A stretch of 64,000 bases of DNA from Propylenella binzhouense (GTDB lineage Bacteria > Pseudomonadota > Alphaproteobacteria > Rhizobiales > Afifellaceae). The position numbers and the translations under genes were made by a program. Position 1 is the stretch's first letter; each line of letters starts with the position of its first letter. Positions 43,924-51,896 of this stretch are shown here, one piece after another. The stretch spans positions 1 to 64,000 of the forward strand of contig NZ_SPKJ01000012.1 in the NCBI RefSeq assembly GCF_009866965.1. The letters are read 5' to 3'. A model generated the notes under the pieces. The model did no database searches, had not been told where the DNA came from, and worked only from the letters and a program-made list of their open reading frames with translations.

Positions 43924-45714
43924 ATGCTCGCGGGCCTTGCACCCTACGCGCCGTTCCTCGCGCTCGCCGTGATAGCGGCCCTTTTCGTCGCCTTCGCCAG
44001 CGAGCGCATGCCGCCGGAGGTGGTCGCGATCGCCGGCATGGCGTTCCTTCTCGTCACCGGCCTCATCGATACCGGCGACATGCTCGGCGTCATGTCGAAC
44101 AGCGCGCCCTGGACCATCGTGGCGATGTTCATCATGAGCGCGGCGCTGGTGCGCACCGGCGTGCTCGACGGCGTGATGAGCCGCCTCCATCTCCTCTCGC
44201 GCTACGGGCCCGGCGTGGCGCTCGCCGCCTTCCTGTTCCTCACCATGGCGGCCTCGGCCTTCGTCAACAACACGCCGATCGTCGTGATGCTCATCCCGGT
44301 CGCGACCGCGCTTGCGCGGAAGGCCGACATCCCGGCCTCGAAGATCCTGATGCCGCTCTCCTTCGCGGCCATTCTCGGCGGCACCGGAACGCTCATCGGG
44401 ACCTCGACGAACATCCTCGTCGACGGCGTCGCGCGCGGCCTCGGGCTCGCGCCCTTCACGCTCTTCGAGATCGCGCCGCTCGGGGTGATCGTCGCGCTCG
44501 TCGGCGGCCTCTACATGATGACGCTCGGCCGGCGGCTCCTGCCGGAGCGGACGATCGTCTCCGATCTCCTTGCCGGGCGCGGGCGGTCGCAGTTCCTCGT
44601 CGAGGTGCTGGTGCCGCACGATTCGCCCATGATCGGGCAGAACCCGGGCAAGGTAGCGCTCTTCAACGGGCCCGACCGGCGCGTCGTCGACGTCGTGCGC
44701 GGCGATCTCTCGCTCCGCCGCGACATGGGCTCCGTGGTCCTCGCCCCCGGCGACATCGTGGTGCTGAAGTCGCCGGTCGCCGACGTGCTCGCCATGCGCG
44801 ACGGCAAGGAGCTCTCGCTCGGCGGGGAGGATCTCGTGGAGCCGGTCGCGGCGCGCTCGACGGTGGTCGTCGAGGCGCTGCTCGGGCCCTCGGCGCGGCT
44901 CCTCGGGACGACGCTGCGCTCCATGCGCCTGCGCCGCCGCTACGGCCTCTATCCGCTCGCGGTCCACCGCCACGGCGAGAACCTCGCCGCGCGGCTCGAG
45001 GAGATGCCGCTCGAGGTCGGCGATACGCTGCTTCTCGAAGGCTCGCCCGAGGACCTTCGCCGCTTCGCCGACGACATGGACCTCGTCAGCCTTGCCGAGC
45101 CGCGCGAGCGCGGGCTCCGCCGGGAGAAGGCGCCGCTCGCCGCCCTCGCGCTCGCCGGCGTGGTGATCGCCGCCTCGACCGGCGTCATGCCGATCGTCGG
45201 CCTCGCCTGGATCGGCGTCGCCTTCGTCCTCCTGACGCGCTGCATCGACGCGGAGGAGGCGTTCGGGGCGGTCGACTGGCGCATCATCGTGCTGATCTAC
45301 ACCATGCTCGCGGTCGGCCGGTCGCTGGAGAATACGGGCGCCGTCGGGCTCATCGTGGCAGGCGTCGAGCCGTGGGCGCGCGGCCTGCCGCCGATCGCGG
45401 TCCTCGCCATCGTCTATTTCCTCACCTCCGCGCTCACCGAGCTCGTCACCAACAACGCGGTGGCGGTCGTCGTCACGCCGGTCGCCGTCGGCCTCGCGCT
45501 CGAGCTCGGCATCGATCCGCGCCCCTTCGTCGTCGCCGTCATGTTCGGGGCGAGCGCGAGCTTCGCGACGCCGATCGGCTACCAGACGAACACGCTCGTC
45601 TATTCCGCGGGCGGCTACCGCTTCATGGATTTCGTGCGCGTCGGCCTGCCGCTCAACGTCATCGTCGGCATCGTGACCGTGCTCGTCATCCCGCTGGTCT
45701 GGCCGTTCCGTTGA
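43924..45714 (+). CDS. SLC13/DASS-family ion-transporter-like permease with central TrkA-C (RCK_C) domains
   Basis: 596 aa from ATG 43924 (a TTG at 43909 is possible). The N-terminal membrane half contains SAFVNNTPIVVMLIPVA at about residues 110-126. The C-terminal membrane half repeats it as TELVTNNAVAVVVTPVA, the inverted-repeat hallmark of the family. Between them (about 205-400) is a hydrophilic region with two RCK_C-type domains (FLVEVLVPHDSPMIGQNPGKV; VVVEALLGPSARLLGTTLRSM). It should move dicarboxylates, sulfate or a related anion with Na+ or H+, gated by a ligand at the RCK_C part. No ribosome site is obvious. A decayed paralogue fragment lies at about 50406-50710. Confidence 0.88.
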   Translation: MLAGLAPYAPFLALAVIAALFVAFASERMPPEVVAIAGMAFLLVTGLIDTGDMLGVMSNSAPWTIVAMFIMSAALVRTGVLDGVMSRLHLLSRYGPGVALAAFLFLTMAASAFVNNTPIVVMLIPVATALARKADIPASKILMPLSFAAILGGTGTLIGTSTNILVDGVARGLGLAPFTLFEIAPLGVIVALVGGLYMMTLGRRLLPERTIVSDLLAGRGRSQFLVEVLVPHDSPMIGQNPGKVALFNGPDRRVVDVVRGDLSLRRDMGSVVLAPGDIVVLKSPVADVLAMRDGKELSLGGEDLVEPVAARSTVVVEALLGPSARLLGTTLRSMRLRRRYGLYPLAVHRHGENLAARLEEMPLEVGDTLLLEGSPEDLRRFADDMDLVSLAEPRERGLRREKAPLAALALAGVVIAASTGVMPIVGLAWIGVAFVLLTRCIDAEEAFGAVDWRIIVLIYTMLAVGRSLENTGAVGLIVAGVEPWARGLPPIAVLAIVYFLTSALTELVTNNAVAVVVTPVAVGLALELGIDPRPFVVAVMFGASASFATPIGYQTNTLVYSAGGYRFMDFVRVGLPLNVIVGIVTVLVIPLVWPFR

Positions 45715-45750
45715 GCGGGCGAGGTCGATCCGCCCGGACGCGCCCGCTCA
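45712..45750 (+). terminator. Long stem-loop at the end of the SLC13 gene
   Basis: Perfect 10-base arms TGAGCGGGCG/CGCCCGCTCA (45712-45721, 45741-45750) with a 19-base loop begin at the SLC13 stop codon itself. There is no T-run on either strand, so the terminator call is tentative. Confidence 0.45.
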
Positions 45751-45870
45751 GCGGACGAGGATCGCCCGCGCCGGTCGGACGAGCTCGACCCCTCCACGCG
45801 GATGACGATCGCCCGCCGCCGGTCAGATGAGCTCGATCGCCTGCACGCGGACGACGATCGCCTGCTGCGC
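45751..45870. repeat. Tandem duplication of the 3' end of the 101-aa gene
   Basis: Units of about 47-49 bases start with GCGGA(C/T)GA(G/C)GATCGCC at 45751, 45798 and 45847. The third, partial unit is the real C-terminal coding sequence of the gene at 45823-46128. The second spans its stop and the first lies beyond it with small deletions. This is a local slippage-type duplication that left decayed copies downstream of the stop. Confidence 0.6.
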
Positions 45871-46128
45871 GAAGCGCGCCTCGAGGTCCCGGCGGTAGCC
45901 CGCCCACCAGGCCCGGTCGAGCGTCTCCGTCATCACCTCGAAGACGGCGATGTCGTCGGCCTCGGTGCCGCCGCCGCCCTTCCAGAGCCCTTCGGCCGGC
46001 GCGCGCGTGAAGGCCGTCAGCCCGCCGAAGCGCTCCGTGAGCTCGCTCCTGACGCGGTCGAACGCCGCGGCGTCGAAGCGCCGGCCGCGCGGGTCGCGGA
46101 CGGGCAGGAGGATCTGGGCGAGATGCAT
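45823..46128 (-). CDS. Conserved small protein of unknown function (101 aa)
   Basis: Not assigned to a named family with certainty. It begins MHLAQILLPVRDPRGRRF and continues with VRSELTERFGGLTAFTRAPAEGLW and DDIAVFEVMTETLDRAWW. This looks like a small single-domain soluble alpha-beta protein. Its start and upstream 55 bases form the left copy of the 110-bp direct repeat that brackets the island (46074-46183). A second copy of the first 18 codons lies at 60609-60663, truncated by a transposase remnant. The 3' end is also duplicated. The gene is intact here. Confidence 0.7.
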   Translation of the reverse strand: MHLAQILLPVRDPRGRRFDAAAFDRVRSELTERFGGLTAFTRAPAEGLWKGGGGTEADDIAVFEVMTETLDRAWWAGYRRDLEARFAQQAIVVRVQAIELI

Positions 46129-46183
46129 CGGGGCGGCTCCAGGGGCGGCAGGACCTCCGAATTCTACCCAGAATCTCCGGACC
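46074..46183. repeat. Island-flanking direct repeat, left copy
   Basis: 110 bases matching 60609-60719 in the same orientation with seven mismatches and a one-base indel. It covers the first 18 codons of the 101-aa gene and the 55 bases upstream. It ends two bases before the stop codon of the monooxygenase gene, the first island gene. Confidence 0.9.
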
Positions 46184-46185
46184 GA

Positions 46186-47853
46186 CTACTCAGCGGCGAG
46201 GGCTTTCACAGGGGCCCTGACGAAGCCGCGATAATCATCATTGGCTATTCCTTCGCAAATCTCGCGATAGGTGCCAACTCCGCCGATGTAGGGCATGAAA
46301 ACCCGCGGCTTGCCGGGGATGTTGGCCCCCAGGTACCACGAGTTCGCCTTCACATGCAGCGTCTTGCTCGCGACGTCATTCACCGTCTGGACCCATTTGT
46401 CCTGTTCTTCCAGGGTCGGCTCGATGCGGTCCTGACCGGCCGCCTCCATCCGGCCGATGATGTCGCAGGTCATTTCGACATGCTGCTCGATCGAGACGGT
46501 CATGTTCGACAGCACCGAGGGGCTGCCCGGCCCGGTGATGAGGAACATGTTGGGGAAGCTGTGGGTCATCAGCCCGAGATAGGTGCGCGGCCCCGCTGCC
46601 CACGCATCGCGGATCGACAGCCCGTCGGTGCCGCGGATGTCGACGTTGAGGATTGAACCCGTCATTGCGTCGAACCCGGTAGCATAGACGATGGCGTCAA
46701 GCTCGTATTCCAAGCCGGACTTCAGCCGCACACCGGTTTCGGTGATGCGGTCGATGGTATCCTCCGACACGTCGACGAGGCTCACATTCGGGCGGTTGTA
46801 GGTCTCGAAATAGTCGGTGTCGACGCAGATACGCTTTGAGCCGATCGGGTAGCCCTTGGGGCAGAGCTTTTCGGCAGTGACCGGATCCTTCACCGTCTCG
46901 CGGATACGCTGACGCACGAATTCGGCGGCCAGGTCGTTGGCCTTCTGGTCGATGCCCAGCTCCTGCCACTGGAAGATGAAGCCGAAACCGCCCGATTGCC
47001 AGCCCTTCCAGAACGCCGCCTCGCGATCCTCGTCGGACATTTCCAGCATCGGCACCGGAATGGTGTCGACGGGAAGGCCGCTGGGCGAATATCGCGCGGC
47101 ATGGCGCAGGGCCGGATAGTTCGCCTTGACCTCTTTCTCACGTTCCTTGGGCAGGGGGCCGTTGTAGGCGGGGATCGAGAATTGCGCCGTGCGCTGGAAC
47201 ACGGTCAGGTGCTTCGCCTCCTGGGCAATGACCGGGATGGCCTGAAGCGCTGACGATCCCGTGCCGATCACAGCCACACGCTTGCCTTCGAAGCTGACGC
47301 GCTCGTGCGGCCACCGGCCGGTGTGGTAGGTGTCGCCCTTGAAGGCCTCCATGCCCGCGAACTTCGGCAGATTGGTCGAGGACAGACAGCCGGTCGCCAT
47401 GATGAAGTAGCGCGTGGTCACCTCGTCGCCAGCCTCGGTCGTCACGGTCCAGGTGCGGGTCTCCTCCGACCAGACGGCCTTCTTGACACGCGCGTCGAAC
47501 TTGATCGAGCGGCGCATGTCGAAGCGGTCGGCCACGTGGTTCAGATAGGCGAGGATTTCGGGTTGCGGCGAGAATTTCTCGCTCCAGCTCCATTCCTGCT
47601 CGAGATCGCGGTCGAAGGAGAAAGAGTAGTGCACGCTGTCGGAATCGCAGCGCGCGCCAGGATAGCGGTTCCAGTACCAGGTGCCACCGACATTCGTGCC
47701 TGCCTCGAAGACCTGGATGGACAGGCCCATCTCGCGACATTTGTGGATGAGGTAGAGGCCCGAGAATCCGGCGCCCACCACCACGACATCGGTCTCGGCG
47801 CGGATGGGCTGGGTTTGGGTCGTCTGTTCAGCTTTCATTGTCCTAGCGGTCAT
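46186..47853 (-). CDS. Baeyer-Villiger monooxygenase (flavin, class B)
   Basis: 555 aa. The FAD Rossmann motif GAGFSG is at residues 27-32. The BVMO fingerprint FxGxxxHxxxWP is present as FKGDTYHTGRWP (171-182), and the NADPH Rossmann motif GTGSSA is at 197-202. Length and sequence fit cyclohexanone/phenylacetone-type enzymes. It inserts an oxygen atom next to a ketone carbonyl with NADPH and O2, giving an ester or lactone in the cytoplasm. AAGGTGG precedes the ATG at 47853. The stop lies three bases beyond the left island repeat. An AraC regulator is divergent, and an esterase gene close by could cleave the ester product. Confidence 0.92.
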   Translation of the reverse strand: MTARTMKAEQTTQTQPIRAETDVVVVGAGFSGLYLIHKCREMGLSIQVFEAGTNVGGTWYWNRYPGARCDSDSVHYSFSFDRDLEQEWSWSEKFSPQPEILAYLNHVADRFDMRRSIKFDARVKKAVWSEETRTWTVTTEAGDEVTTRYFIMATGCLSSTNLPKFAGMEAFKGDTYHTGRWPHERVSFEGKRVAVIGTGSSALQAIPVIAQEAKHLTVFQRTAQFSIPAYNGPLPKEREKEVKANYPALRHAARYSPSGLPVDTIPVPMLEMSDEDREAAFWKGWQSGGFGFIFQWQELGIDQKANDLAAEFVRQRIRETVKDPVTAEKLCPKGYPIGSKRICVDTDYFETYNRPNVSLVDVSEDTIDRITETGVRLKSGLEYELDAIVYATGFDAMTGSILNVDIRGTDGLSIRDAWAAGPRTYLGLMTHSFPNMFLITGPGSPSVLSNMTVSIEQHVEMTCDIIGRMEAAGQDRIEPTLEEQDKWVQTVNDVASKTLHVKANSWYLGANIPGKPRVFMPYIGGVGTYREICEGIANDDYRGFVRAPVKALAAE

Positions 47854-48225
47854 TGTCCACCTTTCGCGCGGCGCGGACGTTCCCGACGCCACGGGAATTG
47901 CGGCGCCAATTCGCGTTTCGGGATATTTGCTGACGCCGGCCATTCGCTGCAGGCGCGGGCGCGCGCTTGTGACAGACGCCGGTCCGCCACATGGTTGCGC
48001 TCCGATCTGCTCGGAGGGCGGCGCTTCCGCCGGATGGCGCTACGGTATCGTATTCTTCATGGTTTCCTCTCTTGGGCGGCTGCCACTATTCTGCGGTAGG
48101 CTGGCCGTTCGGAATCGAATTACGATTCGGCTTGATAAGCGTAGTCATAGAGTGACTGCCTAGAAGAGGAGACGCCGCCAGATACCTGGTAGAAGGTGCC
48201 AATGTGAGAGAGGAGGAGGCCTGGG
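47854..48225. other. 372-base divergent promoter region, BVMO/AraC
   Basis: No gene supported. It contains a perfect inverted repeat GAATCG-AATTA-CGATTC (48112-48128) about 100 bases before the regulator start, a candidate operator. The segment is noticeably less GC-rich near 48030-48160. Confidence 0.4.
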
Positions 48226-49230
48226 TTGAGGATCGACCTGTTGCAGACGACCGTGATGCTGGCGACCAGTATCAGGATCATGGCCGACATTCTCAGGGAA
48301 GAGGGGCATGATGTGGCCGCCGCGGCGGCCGAGGCGGGGTTGCCGTCGTCAGCCCTGACCGATCCTTTGGCGCGTGTGAGCGGGATCGGTGAACTGGCTT
48401 TCCAGCGGATTGCGTGCGCACTGACGCCAGCTCGCCAGGACCTGTGGTTCGCCCTCGGCCAGCGCTATCGCGCCATGGCCTACAGCGCCGGCGGGCTGGC
48501 AATGATGACGGCGCCTAACCTGTCGGAGATGATCGTCAACGCGCATGTCTGGCAGCCGCTGACCTATTCCCTCACCCAGACCCTGCCGATCATGGAGAGC
48601 GGCATCGCCATCGGCGTCGAGCACGACCTGACCGAGGTGCCCGAACCGCTGCGCGAATTCACCATCTTCCGCGACGTCGGTGCGATGATGACCGCGTTCG
48701 ACGAGGTCGTGCCGAATTTCCGCTGCCGGATCGAGATTTGCTTTCCGCGGCCCGCGGTGGCGCTTCCCGAACCGATGGCCGAGGCGGTCTATGATGCGCC
48801 GCGTTCGGCCGTTATCTGGGGGCCGGAGCTTGCGGTGGTGCCGTTCCGCCACGCCGATCCGGTGCTGCACGCCACCTTCATGCAGCAGAGCCTGGCGACG
48901 GTGAGCGACATGCAGCAGACTTCGAGCTTTCTGCGCACCGTGCTCGAGGTGCTGTCGGACACGACGAAGCGACACAGCATCGACGAGATGGCGCGGGACC
49001 TCGGCATGTCCAAGCGCACGTTCCAGCGACGGCTGCGCGACCATTCCATGTCGTTCCGCGACGTCATCGGCACCGTCCGCGCCCGCAGTGCCAAGGATCT
49101 GTTGCGCCAGCCGGGCATGACCATCTCGGAGGTCGCGTGGCGGATGGGCTATGCCGATGCAACCGGCTTTTCCCATGCGTTCCACCGCTGGACAGGCCTG
49201 TCTCCGCGCGCCTTCCGCGAAAGGGGATGA
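48226..49230 (+). CDS. AraC-family transcriptional regulator
   Basis: 334 aa from a TTG at 48226 preceded by GGAGGAGG; no ATG is better placed. The N-terminal 200 residues match the AraC-type arabinose-binding-like domain of the OruR/ArgR-like group. The C-terminal double helix-turn-helix (about 250-334) is clear: IDEMARDLGMSKRTFQRRLRD and ISEVAWRMGYADATGFSHAFHRWTGLSPRAFR. It probably activates the divergent BVMO gene and perhaps the esterase gene in response to a ketone or alcohol, by analogy with other BVMO clusters. Confidence 0.9.
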   Translation: MRIDLLQTTVMLATSIRIMADILREEGHDVAAAAAEAGLPSSALTDPLARVSGIGELAFQRIACALTPARQDLWFALGQRYRAMAYSAGGLAMMTAPNLSEMIVNAHVWQPLTYSLTQTLPIMESGIAIGVEHDLTEVPEPLREFTIFRDVGAMMTAFDEVVPNFRCRIEICFPRPAVALPEPMAEAVYDAPRSAVIWGPELAVVPFRHADPVLHATFMQQSLATVSDMQQTSSFLRTVLEVLSDTTKRHSIDEMARDLGMSKRTFQRRLRDHSMSFRDVIGTVRARSAKDLLRQPGMTISEVAWRMGYADATGFSHAFHRWTGLSPRAFRERG

Positions 49231-49273
49231 CGACGGACGCCGGACCGTGATGGATGGTCCGGCGTCCCGACAA

Positions 49274-50206
49274 TCAGGCGGTTTCGCGGATGAGGCGGCC
49301 CAGATCGTCGATGGCGCGTTCAACGTGCGTCATGCTGGACGGCAGGGCGGCGCGCATGTTCATGATGCCGTGGATCAGCCCGTGGGCTTCGCTGAACAGC
49401 AGGCGGACGCCGCTTTCGGCCAGCCGCGCGGCATAGGCCCGGCCCTCGTCGCGCAGCACGTCCAGCCCTGCGGTCATGATCACCGTGGGGGGCAGGTGGG
49501 CCACGCTTTCGGCCAGAAGCGGCGAGACGCGGGGATCGGTCCAGTCGGCCTCGGTCGGCAGATAGTGGTCGCGGAACCAGTCCATCCCCGCTTCCTCAAG
49601 GAAATACCCGGACGCAAATTCAGAATAGGAAGCGTGCTTCTTCGAGATGTCGGTCACCGGATAGAACAGCAGCTGCGCCCGCACCTTCACCTTGTCCGAT
49701 GCCGAGACCACCGTGGCGAGATTACCCCCGGCGCTGTCGCCGCCAGTCAGCACGCCGCCCGCCTTGCCTCCCAGCTCGGCCGGTGATCCGGCGACCCAGA
49801 CCGCTGCGGCGATGCTGTCGTCGACCGCTGCCGGAAATACATGTTCCGGCGCCATGCGGTAGTCCACCGAAACGACGCGGATGCCCAGCCGGTTGGCGAT
49901 CTGGCTGCACAGGCCGGCGCAGCCGTCGAGGCTGCCAACCACCCAGCCGCCGCCGTGGTAATAGACCAGGACCGGCCCTTCGGGCTCGCCGTGGTCGGGC
50001 ACGAACAGCCGCGCGGGGATCGGCCCGGCGGGACCGGGTATGGTGATGTCTCGCATCTCCTTCAGCGGCTCGACCGGCAGGTCGAGTTCCAGCATCATCG
50101 GCCCCATGACTTCGCGCGCGGTCACGGGATCCATCTCGTGCAGCTTCGGCCCCGGCGCCTGCGCAGCGGCGTCGAGCAATGCTTTGGTCTCCGGCAGAAT
50201 CGTCAT
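49274..50206 (-). CDS. Alpha/beta hydrolase, hormone-sensitive-lipase-type esterase
   Basis: 310 aa. The oxyanion motif HGGGW begins at His84, and the nucleophile elbow is GDSAGG with Ser158. DVLRDEG near residue 249 and the GLIHG histidine near 279 complete the triad. No signal peptide, so it acts in the cytoplasm. It hydrolyses short-chain esters. Next to a BVMO this suggests ketone to ester to alcohol plus acid. GGGAGGGAGGA precedes the ATG at 50206. It is convergent with the AraC gene. Confidence 0.92.
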   Translation of the reverse strand: MTILPETKALLDAAAQAPGPKLHEMDPVTAREVMGPMMLELDLPVEPLKEMRDITIPGPAGPIPARLFVPDHGEPEGPVLVYYHGGGWVVGSLDGCAGLCSQIANRLGIRVVSVDYRMAPEHVFPAAVDDSIAAAVWVAGSPAELGGKAGGVLTGGDSAGGNLATVVSASDKVKVRAQLLFYPVTDISKKHASYSEFASGYFLEEAGMDWFRDHYLPTEADWTDPRVSPLLAESVAHLPPTVIMTAGLDVLRDEGRAYAARLAESGVRLLFSEAHGLIHGIMNMRAALPSSMTHVERAIDDLGRLIRETA

Positions 50207-50405
50207 TCCTCCCTCCCTTGTTCTTCCGTGATCTCATCAAGACCGGAGACTACCGAGCCCGGGCAGTCAGCAGGAACCGGAGCGGGCGCCAATTACATGA
50301 GACACCGCGCCAGTTCGCGGTCCGCGTCGCGAACCCGTCGCCGAGGGGCCATCGACCGCGAGGAGCGCCGCTACGGCGGATCCTTGCCGCGCGCCCGCTT
50401 TCGCT
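50207..50405. other. Gap between the esterase start and the SLC13 remnant
   Basis: About 200 bases with no recognised gene or site. The sequence is GC-rich, unlike the AT-rich patch that follows at 50700, and may include further decayed permease sequence. Confidence 0.3.
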
Positions 50406-50710
50406 TTGCCAGCCTGGCCGTCCTTTGTCGCATTCGTCCTCGAAAGGTATCCGCCTGAGGTCGTAGCAGCCGGGGGTGTGGCCCTGTTCATCGTCCTGCG
50501 TCTGATACGCGCAGACGAGGTCATGGCCTCGTTCTCCAACCCTGCTCCGATCACCATCGCGCCATGTTCGTGGTCTCGGGCGCGTTGGTCCGCACCGGGG
50601 TTTATCGACGGCATCAGCCAGATGCAGCTTTCGAGCGCAGCTGCGCCATCCGCTGGTGCCCATCTTTGCCGGCTTGCTTAGGCGCGACCCTGGCGCTGGT
50701 TGTATAAATG
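50406..50710 (+). pseudogene. Decayed SLC13-type permease fragment
   Basis: Translation gives FVAFVLERYPPEVVAAGGVA and SNPAPITIA, then after a frame change MFVVSGALVRTGV. This runs parallel to residues about 25-85 of the intact permease at 43924-45714 (FVAFASERMPPEVVAIAGMA, SNSAPWTIVAMFIMSAALVRTGV). The rest of the protein is missing and the end runs into stops. It is a remnant of a paralogue, not a copy of the local gene, because the DNA has diverged widely. Confidence 0.75.
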
Positions 50711-50745
50711 CGGTTTATGAGTACCGCACGACTAATTAATTGACA
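50709..50745 (+). promoter_or_regulatory. Inverted repeat and -35-like hexamer before the ABC binding-protein gene
   Basis: TGCGGT-N8-ACCGCA (50709-50728) is a perfect inverted repeat, followed by a TTGACA (50740-50745) in an AT-rich patch about 50 bases before the start at 50796. It is a likely promoter/operator region; no good -10 was seen. Confidence 0.4.
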
Positions 50746-50795
50746 GTGATGAGAACTGCGTGTGAATCTCCGGCCGGTTCCCGGGAGGACTTCGT

Positions 50796-51791
50796 ATGAA
50801 AAACAAACTAATTATCGCTCTATCGTCTGTAATTGTACTTTCAGCCGCAAATATATCATTTGCAGAAACGAAGCATACATCGATTGCTGTTCAGTTCGGG
50901 GTAACCTATCTGCCGCTGGCAGTCATGAAGCATGAGAAGTTGATTGAGAAGCGGGCCAAAGAGGCTGGCCTGGATTTGGTGGTTAACTGGACCCAGGTTG
51001 CTGGCGGAAATGTCTCCAACGATGCGTTGATCGCCGGGAATCTCGACATTTCCGCGACCGGCTTCCCGTCATTCCTGACATTGTGGTCGCGCGGCGCCGG
51101 AAAGATCGATGTGAAAGGCATTTCCGCATACGGCTCGACGCCGCTATTGCTGGTAACGCGCGACCCCGACGTTAACTCGATCGCAGACTTTTCGGACAGC
51201 AACCGCATTGCAGTGCCGGCCGTAAAGAGCTCCACGCAGGCCATGCTGCTGCAGATGGCCGCAGAGACGCAGCTAGGGCAGCTCGACAAGCTCGACAACA
51301 TCACCGTCTCGCGCTCGCACCCGGACGCCCAGGCCGAACTCCTGTCAGGCATCGGGCAGATCGATAGCCATTTCAGCGCCCCGCCGTATCAGTACAATGA
51401 GCTCGAGGCGGACGGCGTCCATCTGGTCATCACCTCAACGGAAATTCTGGACGGGGATGTGTCCAACGGCGTGCTGTTCGCGAAGCAGAAATATATCGAC
51501 GCCAACCCTGCTGTCATCGAGGCGGTCTATCTGGCAGTCGGCGATGCGATGGCGCTGATCAACCAGGACAAGCCGGCCGTGGCCCAGATGTATCTGGATG
51601 AATCGGGTGACAAGATGTCCGTGGACCAGATTCTGCAGACGATCGAGGCGCCCGGCGTCATCTTCGACCAGACGCCCAGGGGGCTCATGAAATTCGCCGA
51701 CTTCATGAAAAGGACGGGCGCGATCGAGAATGCGCCGGCCGACTGGAAGGATGTCTTTTCGGGCGAAGTGATCAATCTGCCGGGCAATTGA
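50796..51791 (+). CDS. ABC transporter substrate-binding protein (SsuA/TauA-like)
   Basis: 331 aa. The signal peptide (KNKLIIALSSVIVLSAANISFA, cleavage near residue 23) is encoded by AT-rich codons (aaa, cta, att, gta) unlike any gene outside the island. The mature part has the nitrate/sulfonate-type pattern: LIAGNLDISATGFPSFLTLWSRGAG, and ELLSGIGQIDSHFSAPPYQYNE. CGGGAGGAC precedes the ATG. No permease or ATPase is adjacent; the island permease and ATPase at 55397-57033 are the likely partners. Confidence 0.88.
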   Translation: MKNKLIIALSSVIVLSAANISFAETKHTSIAVQFGVTYLPLAVMKHEKLIEKRAKEAGLDLVVNWTQVAGGNVSNDALIAGNLDISATGFPSFLTLWSRGAGKIDVKGISAYGSTPLLLVTRDPDVNSIADFSDSNRIAVPAVKSSTQAMLLQMAAETQLGQLDKLDNITVSRSHPDAQAELLSGIGQIDSHFSAPPYQYNELEADGVHLVITSTEILDGDVSNGVLFAKQKYIDANPAVIEAVYLAVGDAMALINQDKPAVAQMYLDESGDKMSVDQILQTIEAPGVIFDQTPRGLMKFADFMKRTGAIENAPADWKDVFSGEVINLPGN

Positions 51792-51896
51792 GGAACCGCG
51801 CCATCGGCTGACGGCCGGACGTTTCTGCGTGGCTGGCGCCCCGGCCGTCATCATTGCTCCAAGCGTCATTGCTCCAAACCAGCCAGGAAGAGATAC

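Noticed and set aside
47804-48163. A 119-codon ORF overlapping the BVMO start
   Set aside because: It overlaps the well-supported BVMO start antisense and covers the divergent promoter; no homology was recognised.
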